A stretch of 64,000 nt of DNA from UBA5342 sp965662645 (GCA_965662645.1 CBFIII010000005.1:1-64000), one strand, 5' to 3'. Counted from the first letter of the stretch, positions 8,724-19,015 are shown. The notes: generated from the letters alone by a model not told the origin. Numbers and translations: made by a program.

Positions 8724-9218
8724 TCAACTTTTCTGTCTTAAACGTTTTAATATTTCATAAACTGCCGGGCACGTCTCGGCATTTTTTATGGTCAACTCTC
8801 TTATCTGAAAAAACTTAGAACAGTCAGTATGAGGATATTCACGGCACCCATTAGGACGCGAATCATAAATCAAACAATAATTATCAGCCGCTAAAAAAGG
8901 ACAAGGCATTTCTTTAAATACATAACCACCATCCACCTCCTCATCCATACGTAAATATTGAGCGATAAGCTCCACACTCTTCATACGCAAAGCTTTACTC
9001 ATTTTCTCAATATCCCTATTAGTAATATGTGGTCCTGAGGTTTTGCAACAATTGGCGCACGCCAAGCAATCTATTTCATCGAACACCTCATCGTGCAATT
9101 CCTGAACCTCCACATCCAATTGTCTGATTTGCTTCTTATTTAATCCAGCAAAAAAATACTTATTGGCTGACAAATCTTTTTTAGCTAAAGACGGTAACTG
9201 TTCTAAAATTTTTTGCAT
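8724..9218 (-). CDS. YkgJ-family cysteine-cluster protein
   Basis: 164 residues. Contains the CxxCxxCC-type cluster (CLACANCCK) and later conserved cysteines in CPFL...NYCLIYDSRPNGCREYP and C near the end (AETCPAVY), the pattern of the YkgJ/zinc-iron-chelating domain family; ligand and function are unproven. Its stop codon touches that of the convergent gene at 8723. A -7 box lies on the minus strand at 9244-9251. Confidence 0.88.
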   Translation of the reverse strand: MQKILEQLPSLAKKDLSANKYFFAGLNKKQIRQLDVEVQELHDEVFDEIDCLACANCCKTSGPHITNRDIEKMSKALRMKSVELIAQYLRMDEEVDGGYVFKEMPCPFLAADNYCLIYDSRPNGCREYPHTDCSKFFQIRELTIKNAETCPAVYEILKRLRQKS

Positions 9219-9243
9219 AAAAAATACGATTGAGATTCAAGCA

Positions 9244-9251
9244 CAAAAATA
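9244..9251 (-). promoter_or_regulatory. Putative -7 box TATTTTTG (minus strand)
   Basis: 26 bases upstream of the YkgJ-type start at 9218. The rest of the gene-free stretch 9219-9598 shows nothing else except a plus-strand -7 box at 9567. Confidence 0.4.
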
Positions 9252-9566
9252 ACAAATCCTAGATCATTACAAGAATTAAATGGGGTGCCTTAGCTCCTAC
9301 TCTTATATTCACAACAAACTATAGAAAACTAAACCAACAATGTAAAATTAAAATAAGAAATTCAATAAAAACAAAAGACATAATAATCATATACTATTAA
9401 TTATTAGATAGTTAATTACATTACAAAAATTACTTAAACACATAAAGAAGTAAATGAAACAGCATAAAAATAAAAATTACAGATAAGAATATCTTTCCAA
9501 TTAAATGATACCCGAAAAAACTTCAAAAAAACCTCACAATAGACAGCTTTTGTCATAGCAGACTGT

Positions 9567-9574
9567 TATTTTTG
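9567..9574 (+). promoter_or_regulatory. Putative -7 box TATTTTTG
   Basis: 25 bases upstream of the helicase start at 9599. Confidence 0.45.
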
Positions 9575-9598
9575 CATTCTTAGTTATGTAAAAAATAT

Positions 9599-11875
9599 AT
9601 GAGCCACTATCTTGACCAATTAAATCCTTCGCAAAGAGCAGCAGTTGAACATATTGACGGTCCGTCACTCGTTATTGCAGGAGCAGGATCGGGTAAAACA
9701 CGGGTACTAACGTATAAGGTAGCTTATTTGATGGAACAAGGCATTAGTCCTTATTCTATTTTGGCACTGACCTTTACGAACAAATCAGCACGTGAAATGA
9801 AAGCTCGTATTGCCCAAGTAACAGGCGATTTTGAGGCTCGTCATTTATGGATGGGAACCTTTCACTCCATCTTCTCCCGCATATTAAGAGCCGAAGCCGC
9901 AACTTTGGGATTTCCGGCGTCGTTCACAATTTACGACAGTTCTGATTCGAAATCACTGATTAACAACATCATTAAAAGCAATTTAAATTTAGATAATAAA
10001 CATTATAAACCCAAAGTGGTGCAAACCATGATATCCTTGGCTAAAAACTCCCTCATTACCCCTAGCGCCTACGCCAATGATGAGAAAATGCAGATACGGG
10101 ATAAATCATTACGTCTCCCTCATCTCACAGAAATCTATCGTATATACATGAAGCGATGCAAAGCTGCTGGTGCTATGGACTTTGATGATTTATTGCTTTA
10201 TACCAACATTTTATTTCGTGATCATCCGGCGATATTACAGAAATATCAGGATATGTTTAAGTTCATCTTAGTCGATGAGTACCAGGACACTAATTATGCA
10301 CAATTTCTAATTGTAAGGCAATTAGCAAAAGAACATGGACACTTAGCCGTAGTAGGTGATGATGCACAAAGTATTTATTCTTTTCGTGGAGCCCGATTAG
10401 ATAATATGTTAAATTTTCCTAAGATCTTTAAGAAAACAAAGATTTTTAAATTGGAACAAAACTATCGATCGACAAAAAACATCGTAAATGCAGCCAACAG
10501 TCTAATAGCAAAAAATAAAGAGCAATTTGATAAAAAAACCTTTTCCGAAAATAAAGAAGGTAGCCTCATCTCCATCAACCATTATTATTCCGATCAGGAA
10601 GAAGGATTTAGCGTAGCACGTAAAATATCAGATATGATGTCGCTTGGCGATCAAGAATATAGCGACTTTGCCATTCTTTACCGTACCAATTCGCAATCAC
10701 GTAACTTAGAAGAAGCGCTACGCAAAATAAAAATCCCCTATAAAATTTATGGTGGACGCTCATTCTACCAACGCAAAGAGATAAAAGATCTTTTAGCATA
10801 TTTTAGGATATCAGCTAATGAGTGTGATAATGAAGCCCTAAAACGCATCATAAACACCCCCGCCCGAGGCATTGGCAACACCACACAGGATAAAGTGGAA
10901 ATAGCTGCTAATATGTCAGGCAATACAATGTTAGAGGTTTGCCTCGCCCCCTTAGAAAACAAGGTTGAAGTAAATACAGGGACAGCAAAAAAACTCATGG
11001 CGTTTGGCGAAATGATCAAAACATTTCAGACCCTTATTAATGAGACACCTGCACACGAAATGGCAGAACGCATCCTCAATGATAGTGGCACCTTAAAAGC
11101 TTATTCTGACCAAGCAGACATCGAAAATCTGAGCAGAAAAGACAATATTCAAGAGATACTTAACGCCTTAACAATATACGAAAAAGAGAACCTAAAAGAC
11201 GAGGAGATAAAAATAGTAACAATCACTAACTTCCTAGAAGAAGTAGCCCTATGGACCGATCAGGATGAAAGTGAAGAGGTTGAAGACAATAACAAAGTCA
11301 CTATGATGACTGTTCATGCAAGTAAGGGGCTAGAATTCAGGAATGTCTTTATTGTAGGCATGGAAAAAGAATTATTCCCCTCCTTACAATCGATGGAGTC
11401 TCCACGCCAATATGAGGAAGAACGTCGTCTGTTTTACGTCGCCATTACACGAGCTGAAGAGAATTGTTTTCTCACCTATGCTAAATCACGTTTTCAATGG
11501 GGAAAAGCAACGAACTGTATGCCTAGTCCATTTCTAAGAGATATAGATCCACAGTTTGTAACAACGCCAAGTGATGTCAGTTTTAAGACCAAACGCACCA
11601 TACAACGTGAACAAGCAGGGCCAACAACCGATCTACAAAAAGCAGCAGCCATACGCACGCAACAAGCCCGCCAAAGGAATATTGTTTCGCCCGACTTTAC
11701 CCCCTCAGATGCCAATGATATCACAACAGGACAACAAGTGGAACATGCACGTTTTGGAATAGGAAAAGTCATTGCTATGGAAGGCCAAGGAGAAAGTACA
11801 AAAGCCACTATTTTCTTTCAAAAAAATGGACAAAAAAACTTACTTCTTAAATTTGCAAAATTGAGAATCGTATAG
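9599..11875 (+). CDS. pcrA: UvrD/PcrA-type superfamily 1 DNA helicase
   Basis: 758 residues, normal for PcrA/UvrD. Motifs visible in order: Q-motif LNPSQRAAVEH, Walker A AGAGSGKTR (about residue 28), Ia LTFTNKSAREMK, motif II VDEYQDTN, motif III VVGDDAQSIYSFRGA, motif IV region QNYRST, motif V VHASKGLEF and motif VI VAITRAE. The C-terminal tail ends in a Tudor-like domain (VEHARFGIGKVIAMEGQG). It unwinds DNA 3' to 5' in repair and replication restart. Single gene with a -7 box directly upstream. Confidence 0.97.
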   Translation: MSHYLDQLNPSQRAAVEHIDGPSLVIAGAGSGKTRVLTYKVAYLMEQGISPYSILALTFTNKSAREMKARIAQVTGDFEARHLWMGTFHSIFSRILRAEAATLGFPASFTIYDSSDSKSLINNIIKSNLNLDNKHYKPKVVQTMISLAKNSLITPSAYANDEKMQIRDKSLRLPHLTEIYRIYMKRCKAAGAMDFDDLLLYTNILFRDHPAILQKYQDMFKFILVDEYQDTNYAQFLIVRQLAKEHGHLAVVGDDAQSIYSFRGARLDNMLNFPKIFKKTKIFKLEQNYRSTKNIVNAANSLIAKNKEQFDKKTFSENKEGSLISINHYYSDQEEGFSVARKISDMMSLGDQEYSDFAILYRTNSQSRNLEEALRKIKIPYKIYGGRSFYQRKEIKDLLAYFRISANECDNEALKRIINTPARGIGNTTQDKVEIAANMSGNTMLEVCLAPLENKVEVNTGTAKKLMAFGEMIKTFQTLINETPAHEMAERILNDSGTLKAYSDQADIENLSRKDNIQEILNALTIYEKENLKDEEIKIVTITNFLEEVALWTDQDESEEVEDNNKVTMMTVHASKGLEFRNVFIVGMEKELFPSLQSMESPRQYEEERRLFYVAITRAEENCFLTYAKSRFQWGKATNCMPSPFLRDIDPQFVTTPSDVSFKTKRTIQREQAGPTTDLQKAAAIRTQQARQRNIVSPDFTPSDANDITTGQQVEHARFGIGKVIAMEGQGESTKATIFFQKNGQKNLLLKFAKLRIV

Positions 11876-12023
11876 TAAACTCTAGTAATAAAGGGACCTT
11901 TATCAAACACAACAAAGTTATTCTGCATGTAAATTGGATGCAATTATAAGAGAATTAAGACATTTCCTAAAAGATATTATTGTTTAACTGAAAATACATC
12001 AAAGCTTTTTCATAAATATTTAG

Positions 12024-12031
12024 TAATTTTG
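12024..12031 (+). promoter_or_regulatory. Putative -7 box TAATTTTG
   Basis: Consensus match 27 bases upstream of the ATG at 12059. A TTG at 12029 overlaps this box, which is why I reject that earlier start. Confidence 0.5.
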
Positions 12032-12058
12032 GGCTGTATTTACCGAAATAAAAGAACT

Positions 12059-13255
12059 ATGCGTAATTTGCTTATTATTTTCATTCTATTCTTTATTCCA
12101 TTAAGCTCTACTTTTGCACAAATCAGCAAGTTAGAAAAAGAAGAGATTAACTATGATGAAGGAAAATCAACATATATAGAAAGAGGACGTACAATCCTAA
12201 TCAACAGCTTCATAAAAGGAAATTTCGAAGAAATAAAAAAAAGCAAAGATTATCTTAAGAGTTTGGATGATGATGATTTCTTTAGTTTATTTTCTGGTGA
12301 ATATTGGCTTATTTTATATTGGACAGGAGAATACGAAGAGCTCATCGAAAACATTCGTCAATTTGATACCGCAAACATGGAAGAATACGAAATAAAACTA
12401 GAACCCTTCCGCGATAAACTCTACAAAACACTTTATCAAAAAACAGAAAAAGACCAAAAACAACTATTAAAAAACATAGATCAATCCACATTAAGTGACG
12501 AAGAAAAAATATTTTTACATCTTCATTTCAAAAACTTAATGACGGATATCACAATGGATCCCAAGTTACAAGATGAACTTAATACTGAGGCACTTCAATT
12601 CATCACTGATCATCCTAATTCGGACTTCAATGATTTCACAAAACAGTTCATTCATTATCAACTCAAAGCCTCTGAATTGGGTTTAGGTGTAGAATTTTTT
12701 AGTGGTATGGGCGTATATACTGGTGATTTATTTGAGAGATATAACAATGCAGTACCTATAGGAATTTCTATGGATGCCACTTATGATAAGTACAATCTAA
12801 GTGTCCGCCAATATGTTGGATTTTTATCGTCAAAAGGCTATAGCAACGATAATAATGGCCCTACTTTTTCTTTTCCTGCTGATGCTAATTTGACTAACTA
12901 TTTCACGGAAGTAGCGTTGGGTTATACCCTACTTGACCATAGCACTCTTAAAGCAGTTCCCTTTGCAAGTGTAGGTAGTATGAGCATCAAAGTACCTCGT
13001 TCTGAAGTAGAAATCAATCCAAACTATGAAAGTGCCAATTTGGATTACAGCACCACATTTGGATTAGGTCTAAGCCTTGATTTTAAAATTGGCGTAAACA
13101 ATGTACCAAAATACCAAACACAATCGTCTTATGGTTTTGTTCGCATACGGTATGCTTATTATATGCCACAATTCACAAATGTAAATGGAGGTATTCATTC
13201 TATCACTATAGGTATTGGAGGAATAGCTCACCGCTTAAGTCGTGATTTAAAATAA
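12059..13255 (+). CDS. Exported protein, probable outer-membrane component
   Basis: 398 residues from the ATG at 12059. The first 21 residues form a clear signal peptide ending PLSSTFAQ. Residues about 20-210 are helical and charged, perhaps TPR-like; the second half alternates polar and aromatic residues (YGFVRIRYAYYMPQF, SITIGIGGIAHRL) as in beta-barrel or outer-membrane proteins of Bacteroidota. I recognise no named family. A longer frame from a TTG at 12029 is less likely because the -7 box overlaps it. Confidence 0.82.
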   Translation: MRNLLIIFILFFIPLSSTFAQISKLEKEEINYDEGKSTYIERGRTILINSFIKGNFEEIKKSKDYLKSLDDDDFFSLFSGEYWLILYWTGEYEELIENIRQFDTANMEEYEIKLEPFRDKLYKTLYQKTEKDQKQLLKNIDQSTLSDEEKIFLHLHFKNLMTDITMDPKLQDELNTEALQFITDHPNSDFNDFTKQFIHYQLKASELGLGVEFFSGMGVYTGDLFERYNNAVPIGISMDATYDKYNLSVRQYVGFLSSKGYSNDNNGPTFSFPADANLTNYFTEVALGYTLLDHSTLKAVPFASVGSMSIKVPRSEVEINPNYESANLDYSTTFGLGLSLDFKIGVNNVPKYQTQSSYGFVRIRYAYYMPQFTNVNGGIHSITIGIGGIAHRLSRDLK

Positions 13256-13288
13256 AGATCTTTCACGATAACGCTTCAAAAGAAAATT

Positions 13289-13379
13289 ATCCTTGCGAAA
13301 AGCAGACGAGTGTAAAAAATTGTGAAGTATTTTATTATTCGTAATAAACTATCGGAAAGAAACCAACTATGTGGAATTT
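13289..13379 (+). repeat. Three-hairpin intergenic repeat, copy 3 (degenerate)
   Basis: Between two convergent genes. Keeps AGCAGACGAG, TATTTTATTATTCGTA and a decayed terminal palindrome (CCAACTATGTGG). Closer to type B copies at 25150 and 29262. Confidence 0.6.
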
Positions 13380-14106
13380 ATAAATAAGTAGAAAGCTGTT
13401 TATCAATAGCTTCTTTTGTCTTCAGTCGTAAATCGATATAAGAATCACTTACAATCAGATCTCCAAACCAAAGCTCAACATTGATACGAGCATAGCCCAT
13501 TTTCATAAAGAAATTGTGTAAAAAAGTCTCATTCCCCCAAGCCATATGATGATTTAAGTATTGTATAGCCACAGGAGCAATGGGCGTATTAGAATTTGCA
13601 GCAATCTTAAAAGAACCCGCTTTAAAAGCTATTGTGAGAGGTCCAGGGGAAGTAGTTCCTTCTGGAAACAGAATCACAGAACCCCCACTCTTAACTTCTT
13701 TATCAATGCTTTTCGTCACATGAAGGGCACCCGACAGGCTATTTCTATCCACCAAAATAATACGTCCCAAAGCAATAGCATATTTCAACACAGGCCACTT
13801 AGCAATTTCTTTTTTGGCAACAATAGATGAAGGATAATAAGCCAAGATTATAAAGACATCTAAAAAACTTTGATGATTAGGCATAAGTAATACTTTATCT
13901 TGAGGTATATTCCCCAATACGCGCACCCGTACATTTAAGATGCACAAAGCAAATTTAGCCCAAATCTGAGCAGTTACATAACTCACACTCCGCGTTCTGC
14001 CAAAGGCATAAAAACAAGGCAAAGCAAGCAATAGCGTAAAAATAGTTACGAGAGCAACTAAAAAAAGTCGTATAAAAGCTAATATATAACGGAACAAAAA
14101 ACTCAT
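13378..14106 (-). CDS. plsC: 1-acyl-glycerol-3-phosphate acyltransferase (PlsC type)
   Basis: 242 residues. An N-terminal hydrophobic stretch is followed by the acyltransferase motif NHxxxxD (NHQSFLD, about residue 77) and FPEGT (about residue 149), with IAPVAI as the third block. It transfers an acyl chain to lysophosphatidic acid at the inner membrane in phospholipid synthesis. Start overlaps the stop of the upstream cation-efflux gene by four bases, so the two are co-translated. Confidence 0.93.
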   Translation of the reverse strand: MSFLFRYILAFIRLFLVALVTIFTLLLALPCFYAFGRTRSVSYVTAQIWAKFALCILNVRVRVLGNIPQDKVLLMPNHQSFLDVFIILAYYPSSIVAKKEIAKWPVLKYAIALGRIILVDRNSLSGALHVTKSIDKEVKSGGSVILFPEGTTSPGPLTIAFKAGSFKIAANSNTPIAPVAIQYLNHHMAWGNETFLHNFFMKMGYARINVELWFGDLIVSDSYIDLRLKTKEAIDKQLSTYL

Positions 14107-14972
14107 CTCTTTAATTCTTCAACATGAATGGTCGTCACATAATTGAACTTATTACGTATGGCTTTTTCTATTTTAGTCGCAATATGATGCCCCTGAGCAA
14201 TGGTCATCTCTGGATCTAACTTGATATGAAATGTCAGTTCTTTGTGCTGACCATAATTATGCAAATGAAAATGATGAGCAGCCACTTTATGATGACAAAC
14301 CTCCTTAATAAGCTGACGTATCTCAAGGGACTGCGCATCACTCATATCTTCTCCCAACAGCTTACTAATAGCCTCTTTAATAATTACATAAGCGGTATAA
14401 AGAATAATTAACGAAACAATAATTCCAAGAACACTATCGATCCACCACATATAAGATTTCAGGAAGATACCCACTAATACCACAATAGAAGACAGTGCAT
14501 CACTACGGTGATGCCAAGCATCAGCTTTCACAGTACTATTACCCGTTTTTCGAGCAATATAAAAAGCATATTGTGCCAAGACCTCTTTTCCTAAAATAGA
14601 AACCACAGTCACCACAATAGCCAAAGTTCCAAAGTTAGCCTCTTGATGTTGAACAAAATTAGCTATCGCATCTTTTGAGAATTCGAAAGCCACAAGAATA
14701 AGGAAAATAGCAATAAGAAAAGACGTAATATATTCCCAACGCCCGTGACCAAAAGGATGCTGTTTATCAGGTTTCTGAGAGGCTAATTTAGCCCCTAAAA
14801 TAACGGATAAAGAACTAATGGAATCTGATAAAGTATGCCATGCATCAGCAGTAAGAGCTACAGAACCAGACACGATACCAGCCCATAGTTTCAAACCAAA
14901 AAGAATCATGTTAATAACAATAGACACGACACCTTCACGGTATATGTACTTCGTATTGTTCTCAATAGTCAT
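14103..14972 (-). CDS. Cation diffusion facilitator (metal efflux)
   Basis: 289 residues from the ATG at 14972; an upstream GTG at 15053 would add a poorly conserved 27-residue lead. About six membrane helices; paired metal-site motifs ADAWHTLSD and ADAWHHRSD in helices 2 and 5 mark the CDF family. A cytoplasmic C-terminal domain rich in histidine follows (HHKVAAHHFHLHNYGQH). Expected to export zinc, iron or manganese in exchange for protons; the exact metal is not readable. Overlaps plsC by four bases. Confidence 0.93.
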   Translation of the reverse strand: MTIENNTKYIYREGVVSIVINMILFGLKLWAGIVSGSVALTADAWHTLSDSISSLSVILGAKLASQKPDKQHPFGHGRWEYITSFLIAIFLILVAFEFSKDAIANFVQHQEANFGTLAIVVTVVSILGKEVLAQYAFYIARKTGNSTVKADAWHHRSDALSSIVVLVGIFLKSYMWWIDSVLGIIVSLIILYTAYVIIKEAISKLLGEDMSDAQSLEIRQLIKEVCHHKVAAHHFHLHNYGQHKELTFHIKLDPEMTIAQGHHIATKIEKAIRNKFNYVTTIHVEELKR

Positions 14973-15070
14973 AATAAAAAAACCATTTAATAATGAGGGA
15001 CACATCGCTACACCGTAGCTAAAAGAATAATCAAAACCCCCTCTCTTTTTCACTTTTCCATATAAATAAT

Positions 15071-16936
15071 TTACTTCTTCTTAGAATTCTTAGTTCGTAA
15101 ATCTATAGGTTTTTGTTCTAAAAGAGGAAAAGCTTCTACATCCCAATCTTCTTCCATCTCATAATAAGCTTTGGCCTCTATGGCCTTACTAAAATACCGC
15201 AACTCTTCAGGCTGTAAATGCTCACCATAATTACCAGTATCCCACTTGCCATTATTATTGGCATCAAGAAAAAGATTGACATAATAAGTCCCCGGTTTAA
15301 GAAAATCAAAAAACACTTCTCCTCCATTTTTATCAATACTTCTTGAAGATATGATTTCTTGAGACTTATCAAAAAGCTGAACCACTGCATTCTCTTTCAG
15401 ATTAGAAATATTCATTATAATAGTACTGAACTTATCTTCCCCATCAATTTTAAAATTATACGCAATACTATCATTTACCAAACCATAAATATCATGAAAT
15501 ATGGCCGAATCAATAATCAAACGATACTGACTTTCTTCATCCCATTTATAAGATAAACGATACGTACGATGAGGCTCTTCTTCCCATTTGTAATTCAAAG
15601 ATTTCAAGGTTGAATCATTTACCACTTCCCATAAATGAATAGAGTTCTTGTCATAATTTAATATGGGGTTCTCTGTCTGAATAAAGACATCATCAAAATA
15701 AGGTAAATTACCTGAAACATTAGAACTCATTTTTAGAGGAGGTGCTTTTTCAACGATATTTTCCTTTTCGGCATTTTTTTCTTCGCGACGTTGCTGACGC
15801 GCACTCTTCTTCTTACGCTTAAAACGCATGGCAATGGTATCTCGCTGCCATACTAATTGAGCCAAAGAATCAAATACCTGATAATCATAACGGATATTAA
15901 TTGTATCTAAGTTAACAAGTGAAGTGTCTTTGATCCAATACGTCATCATAAGGCTATCATCCGAAATCTCGGAATAAATCCAATCCTCTCTTAATGTATC
16001 ATCAAGCAAAGCAATATGAGGCTCCTGAGTCAAAGGATACTCAAACTCAAAGTTCATTATATTTTCCAACAATCGTTCTTTCGTATTTAAGACCTGAAAG
16101 AAACGTTTCTCCTGAAAAGAGCGGAGTAAAATATCATCAGGATAATAAACAATAGTATCACGTGGTTGCATTTTTACAAAAACAGGAATAATCTCTCTTT
16201 TCATTCCCACAGAGTCTTTAAAAACAGAATCTAATAAAGTAAGTGTTTCTTGATGTGTGGTATAAATACTATCGCAAAAAGCAATCGTTTCGGTAGGTTT
16301 ACTAAATTTAAAATCATTATCCATCTCCAATAAAGCGCGAACAATATAAGCTCCAGGCTTCACATTATTCACAGAAAACACACCATTAGCATTTGTTTTT
16401 GCTATACGAAGAGGCACATTTTTAGTAAATACAGAATCGTTGTAATTATCATAAATACCCACAATAATACCCGACACAGGATCAAGAGTAGCAGCATCAA
16501 CCACAATACCTTGCAAACGCATAGTATCCAAGTCATAACCTGTAGAAAAAGAAAAAGAAAAATTTCTCAACATATTTCCTTCATTATTATCAACCACGGC
16601 ATCACCAAAATATAAAGTATAAGTGGTATTACTCTGCAAAGTATCTTCAAACTCAATAAACAATTCTTTGCCATATGCACTCACTCTGGGCGTCTTATTC
16701 ATAGGAGGAGAGACCAAGAAATTAGCACTTAAATTTTTCAGCACAACGATCTCATCAAAAAAGATACGCACCTTATCATTATCAAACCCTAAAGAATTCA
16801 CAATAGGCTTACTATCCTTGAGCACGGGCGGTATCTCATCTTTCATGCCACCATCAGGTCTCCCAATATTAGCACAACGGCTTAAGCTAAACAGCAAAAA
16901 CAACCCCATTAAATATTTCAAACTATTTCTTTTCAT
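15071..16936 (-). CDS. Ig-like domain lipoprotein
   Basis: 621 residues with a signal peptide and lipobox-like LSRC near residue 21. An SbsA-type Ig-like domain follows (VRIFFDEIVVL ... NTTYTLYFGDAV, residues about 50-130), then a carboxypeptidase-regulatory-like beta domain (LQGIVVDAATLDPVSGIIVG). A lysine/arginine-rich stretch (MRFKRKKKSARQQRREEKNA) lies near the middle. This architecture is a familiar surface or periplasmic lipoprotein of Bacteroidota with no defined function. Its start lies six bases after the dgt stop, so it is co-transcribed with dgt. Confidence 0.85.
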   Translation of the reverse strand: MKRNSLKYLMGLFLLFSLSRCANIGRPDGGMKDEIPPVLKDSKPIVNSLGFDNDKVRIFFDEIVVLKNLSANFLVSPPMNKTPRVSAYGKELFIEFEDTLQSNTTYTLYFGDAVVDNNEGNMLRNFSFSFSTGYDLDTMRLQGIVVDAATLDPVSGIIVGIYDNYNDSVFTKNVPLRIAKTNANGVFSVNNVKPGAYIVRALLEMDNDFKFSKPTETIAFCDSIYTTHQETLTLLDSVFKDSVGMKREIIPVFVKMQPRDTIVYYPDDILLRSFQEKRFFQVLNTKERLLENIMNFEFEYPLTQEPHIALLDDTLREDWIYSEISDDSLMMTYWIKDTSLVNLDTINIRYDYQVFDSLAQLVWQRDTIAMRFKRKKKSARQQRREEKNAEKENIVEKAPPLKMSSNVSGNLPYFDDVFIQTENPILNYDKNSIHLWEVVNDSTLKSLNYKWEEEPHRTYRLSYKWDEESQYRLIIDSAIFHDIYGLVNDSIAYNFKIDGEDKFSTIIMNISNLKENAVVQLFDKSQEIISSRSIDKNGGEVFFDFLKPGTYYVNLFLDANNNGKWDTGNYGEHLQPEELRYFSKAIEAKAYYEMEEDWDVEAFPLLEQKPIDLRTKNSKKK

Positions 16937-16942
16937 AAATTA

Positions 16943-18265
16943 TTAGCTCATTACATCAACACCAGGAATCGTAATCCCCGTAATTTTACGATACAAATCT
17001 AAGGCATAAATATCAGTCATACCAGACACAAAATCGATGACACCCTGCATTTTATGATACATCGACACATTTTCTACTGCATACTGAGAAGGCATTCTTG
17101 TCAACAATTGCTTAGAATAAAAACGATCGGGACAACGCACAGCATCCACAAAAACCTCCATTAAGGTATTCAAAATGCGATACCCCGCAATCTCAATCTC
17201 CAACACTTCAGGAGAATTATAAATCTTACTCACTGCCACTTTACTACATTTAGCATAGGCCTCTCCCACAAGATTATTCATGTTTTTTATTAAAGAACCA
17301 CTAAAAACACCTGCTAAGATAGCCTCTTCGTGCTCCACAAACACCTCAGAACATGCACCTACTAATTTACCAATAACCGATGCACGCAAATATGATACCT
17401 GTTCGTTAGTATCCCCCACCTTACCCATCACATTAGTGATATGCACCTGTTCTTTCTCATCAAAAAAAGAACGAAATAAATCAAAGGTTTCCACAGTTGT
17501 TAATATACCCAACTTATGAGCATCTTCAATATCCATAATCTGATAACAAATATCATCAGCAGCTTCTACCAAGAAAACCAATGGATGACGCGCATAAATA
17601 CCTTTTTCAGCATCCAAAAGAGTCAAGCCTAATTCATCAGCAATGCGTTTAAAAGTCTTCTTTTCCGATTGAAAAAAACCATATTTACCACCTGGTTTCA
17701 CCGACGAATCATAAGGATATTTCACCATAGAAGCTAAGGTAGAATAAGTCATCACAAAGCCCCCACTACGCTTACCCAAAAACTGGTGGGTTAACAAACG
17801 AAAAGCATTAGCATTACCCTCAAAGTTAATAAGATCATTCCATTCTTTATCCGTAAACTCAAGGCGAAAATCCGTATTCTCACGTTCTTTGAAAAAGGCA
17901 CTAATCACTTTCTCACCCGAATGACCAAAAGGAGGATTTCCTAAGTCATGCACCAAGCAAGCTGCAGCAATAGTACCACTTAAATCAGACAATAAATCCT
18001 CATGTTTAAGAGTCAATTTCAACCCCACCTCAGTACCAAGAGAACGCCCCACGCTTGCCACTTCAAGACTGTGAGTTAGACGGTTATGAACAAATATATT
18101 TTTAGGTAAAGGAAAAACCTGAGTCTTATTTTGCAAACGACGAAATGATGGTGAAAAAATCACTCTGTCATAGTCCCTCTGAAATTCGGTTCGGTTTTTA
18201 CGATCCGGTTTATGATAGTTTTCCAAGCCCAAACGCTTAGTTGATAAAAGCTGCTCCCATTCCAT
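16943..18265 (-). CDS. dgt: Deoxyguanosinetriphosphate triphosphohydrolase
   Basis: 440 residues. HD-domain metal motifs are present: RLTHSLEVASVGR (first histidine), VHDLGNPPFGHSGE (HD pair) and later D in FLVEAADDICYQIMD. The enzyme cuts dNTPs to nucleosides and triphosphate. A -7 box lies 23 bases upstream at 18288 on the minus strand; the Ig-like lipoprotein gene follows six bases downstream. Confidence 0.95.
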   Translation of the reverse strand: MEWEQLLSTKRLGLENYHKPDRKNRTEFQRDYDRVIFSPSFRRLQNKTQVFPLPKNIFVHNRLTHSLEVASVGRSLGTEVGLKLTLKHEDLLSDLSGTIAAACLVHDLGNPPFGHSGEKVISAFFKERENTDFRLEFTDKEWNDLINFEGNANAFRLLTHQFLGKRSGGFVMTYSTLASMVKYPYDSSVKPGGKYGFFQSEKKTFKRIADELGLTLLDAEKGIYARHPLVFLVEAADDICYQIMDIEDAHKLGILTTVETFDLFRSFFDEKEQVHITNVMGKVGDTNEQVSYLRASVIGKLVGACSEVFVEHEEAILAGVFSGSLIKNMNNLVGEAYAKCSKVAVSKIYNSPEVLEIEIAGYRILNTLMEVFVDAVRCPDRFYSKQLLTRMPSQYAVENVSMYHKMQGVIDFVSGMTDIYALDLYRKITGITIPGVDVMS

Positions 18266-18287
18266 ACTACATCCTATATTAGAACTA

Positions 18288-18295
18288 CAAAGATA
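18288..18295 (-). promoter_or_regulatory. Putative -7 box TATCTTTG (minus strand)
   Basis: Consensus match for the dgt unit. Confidence 0.45.
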
Positions 18296-18396
18296 AGGAT
18301 TAATGTGAGATAGAAGAGGTTCATTAAAAGCATAAATTGGTCAAAGGTTTATTTTTTCATTTTCTTTGTGTAATCATTTCAGCATAAAACCAATTG

Positions 18397-19002
18397 ATGG
18401 ATTTGCCAGGGCTAGAAATAGAATTAAAGAAACGTTTAGACTACCCCTATTTTTGGGGCCGTCGTCAACAAGATGATTGGGATCACCGCACCAACTTCAT
18501 CTACACTACTTATGACTTCAGCACCCTTCTTAATCGCTTAGCAACACTGGATAAAGAACTCATCAATTACGGTCTTAATCGTTGGTATAACTTTTGGTCA
18601 GCAATGGCTGCCGAATACCTTTTCAGCATACATCCTGAAGTCATTCCAAACAAAAACAAATACGACAAGTTAGTTGATTTCTCAATAGATAAGATCCCGT
18701 TTGATCACAAGACAAGTGTGTTTCCCAAAGGTTTTAATCATTCTTACACTTATGCTTTAGAACATAAAGAAGAACTCATACAATGGTTATATAACAACCA
18801 GAGTCAACAGGGACGCCAACATTTAGCTAACCGTTTGTTCATCCTACTATATGATAACAAAACCGGTCAGCATTGGCAACTCAAAGCCGAAATTCGTCTA
18901 TTAAAAAAAGCCATTGACAACTACATCAATGACTTTTCTGAAAATAAGTTAATAAGATACAAGGACAGTTACTCCGATGTGATATGGGTAACAAAAGATT
19001 AA
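18397..19002 (+). CDS. Unknown protein, possible PD-(D/E)XK-like fold
   Basis: 201 residues from ATG at 18397 (a TTG three bases earlier is ignored). No signal peptide. Rich in tryptophan and tyrosine near the N-terminus (YPYFWGRRQQDDWDHRTNFI). The segment VDFSIDKIPFDHKTSVFP has the D-x(n)-D-x-K spacing seen at the active site of PD-(D/E)XK nucleases, and the neighbouring glutamates could serve, but this is a motif-level guess. No neighbours in the same direction; it converges on the efflux operon with a 13-base gap. Confidence 0.8.
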   Translation: MDLPGLEIELKKRLDYPYFWGRRQQDDWDHRTNFIYTTYDFSTLLNRLATLDKELINYGLNRWYNFWSAMAAEYLFSIHPEVIPNKNKYDKLVDFSIDKIPFDHKTSVFPKGFNHSYTYALEHKEELIQWLYNNQSQQGRQHLANRLFILLYDNKTGQHWQLKAEIRLLKKAIDNYINDFSENKLIRYKDSYSDVIWVTKD

Positions 19003-19015
19003 AAAATATCATTCC

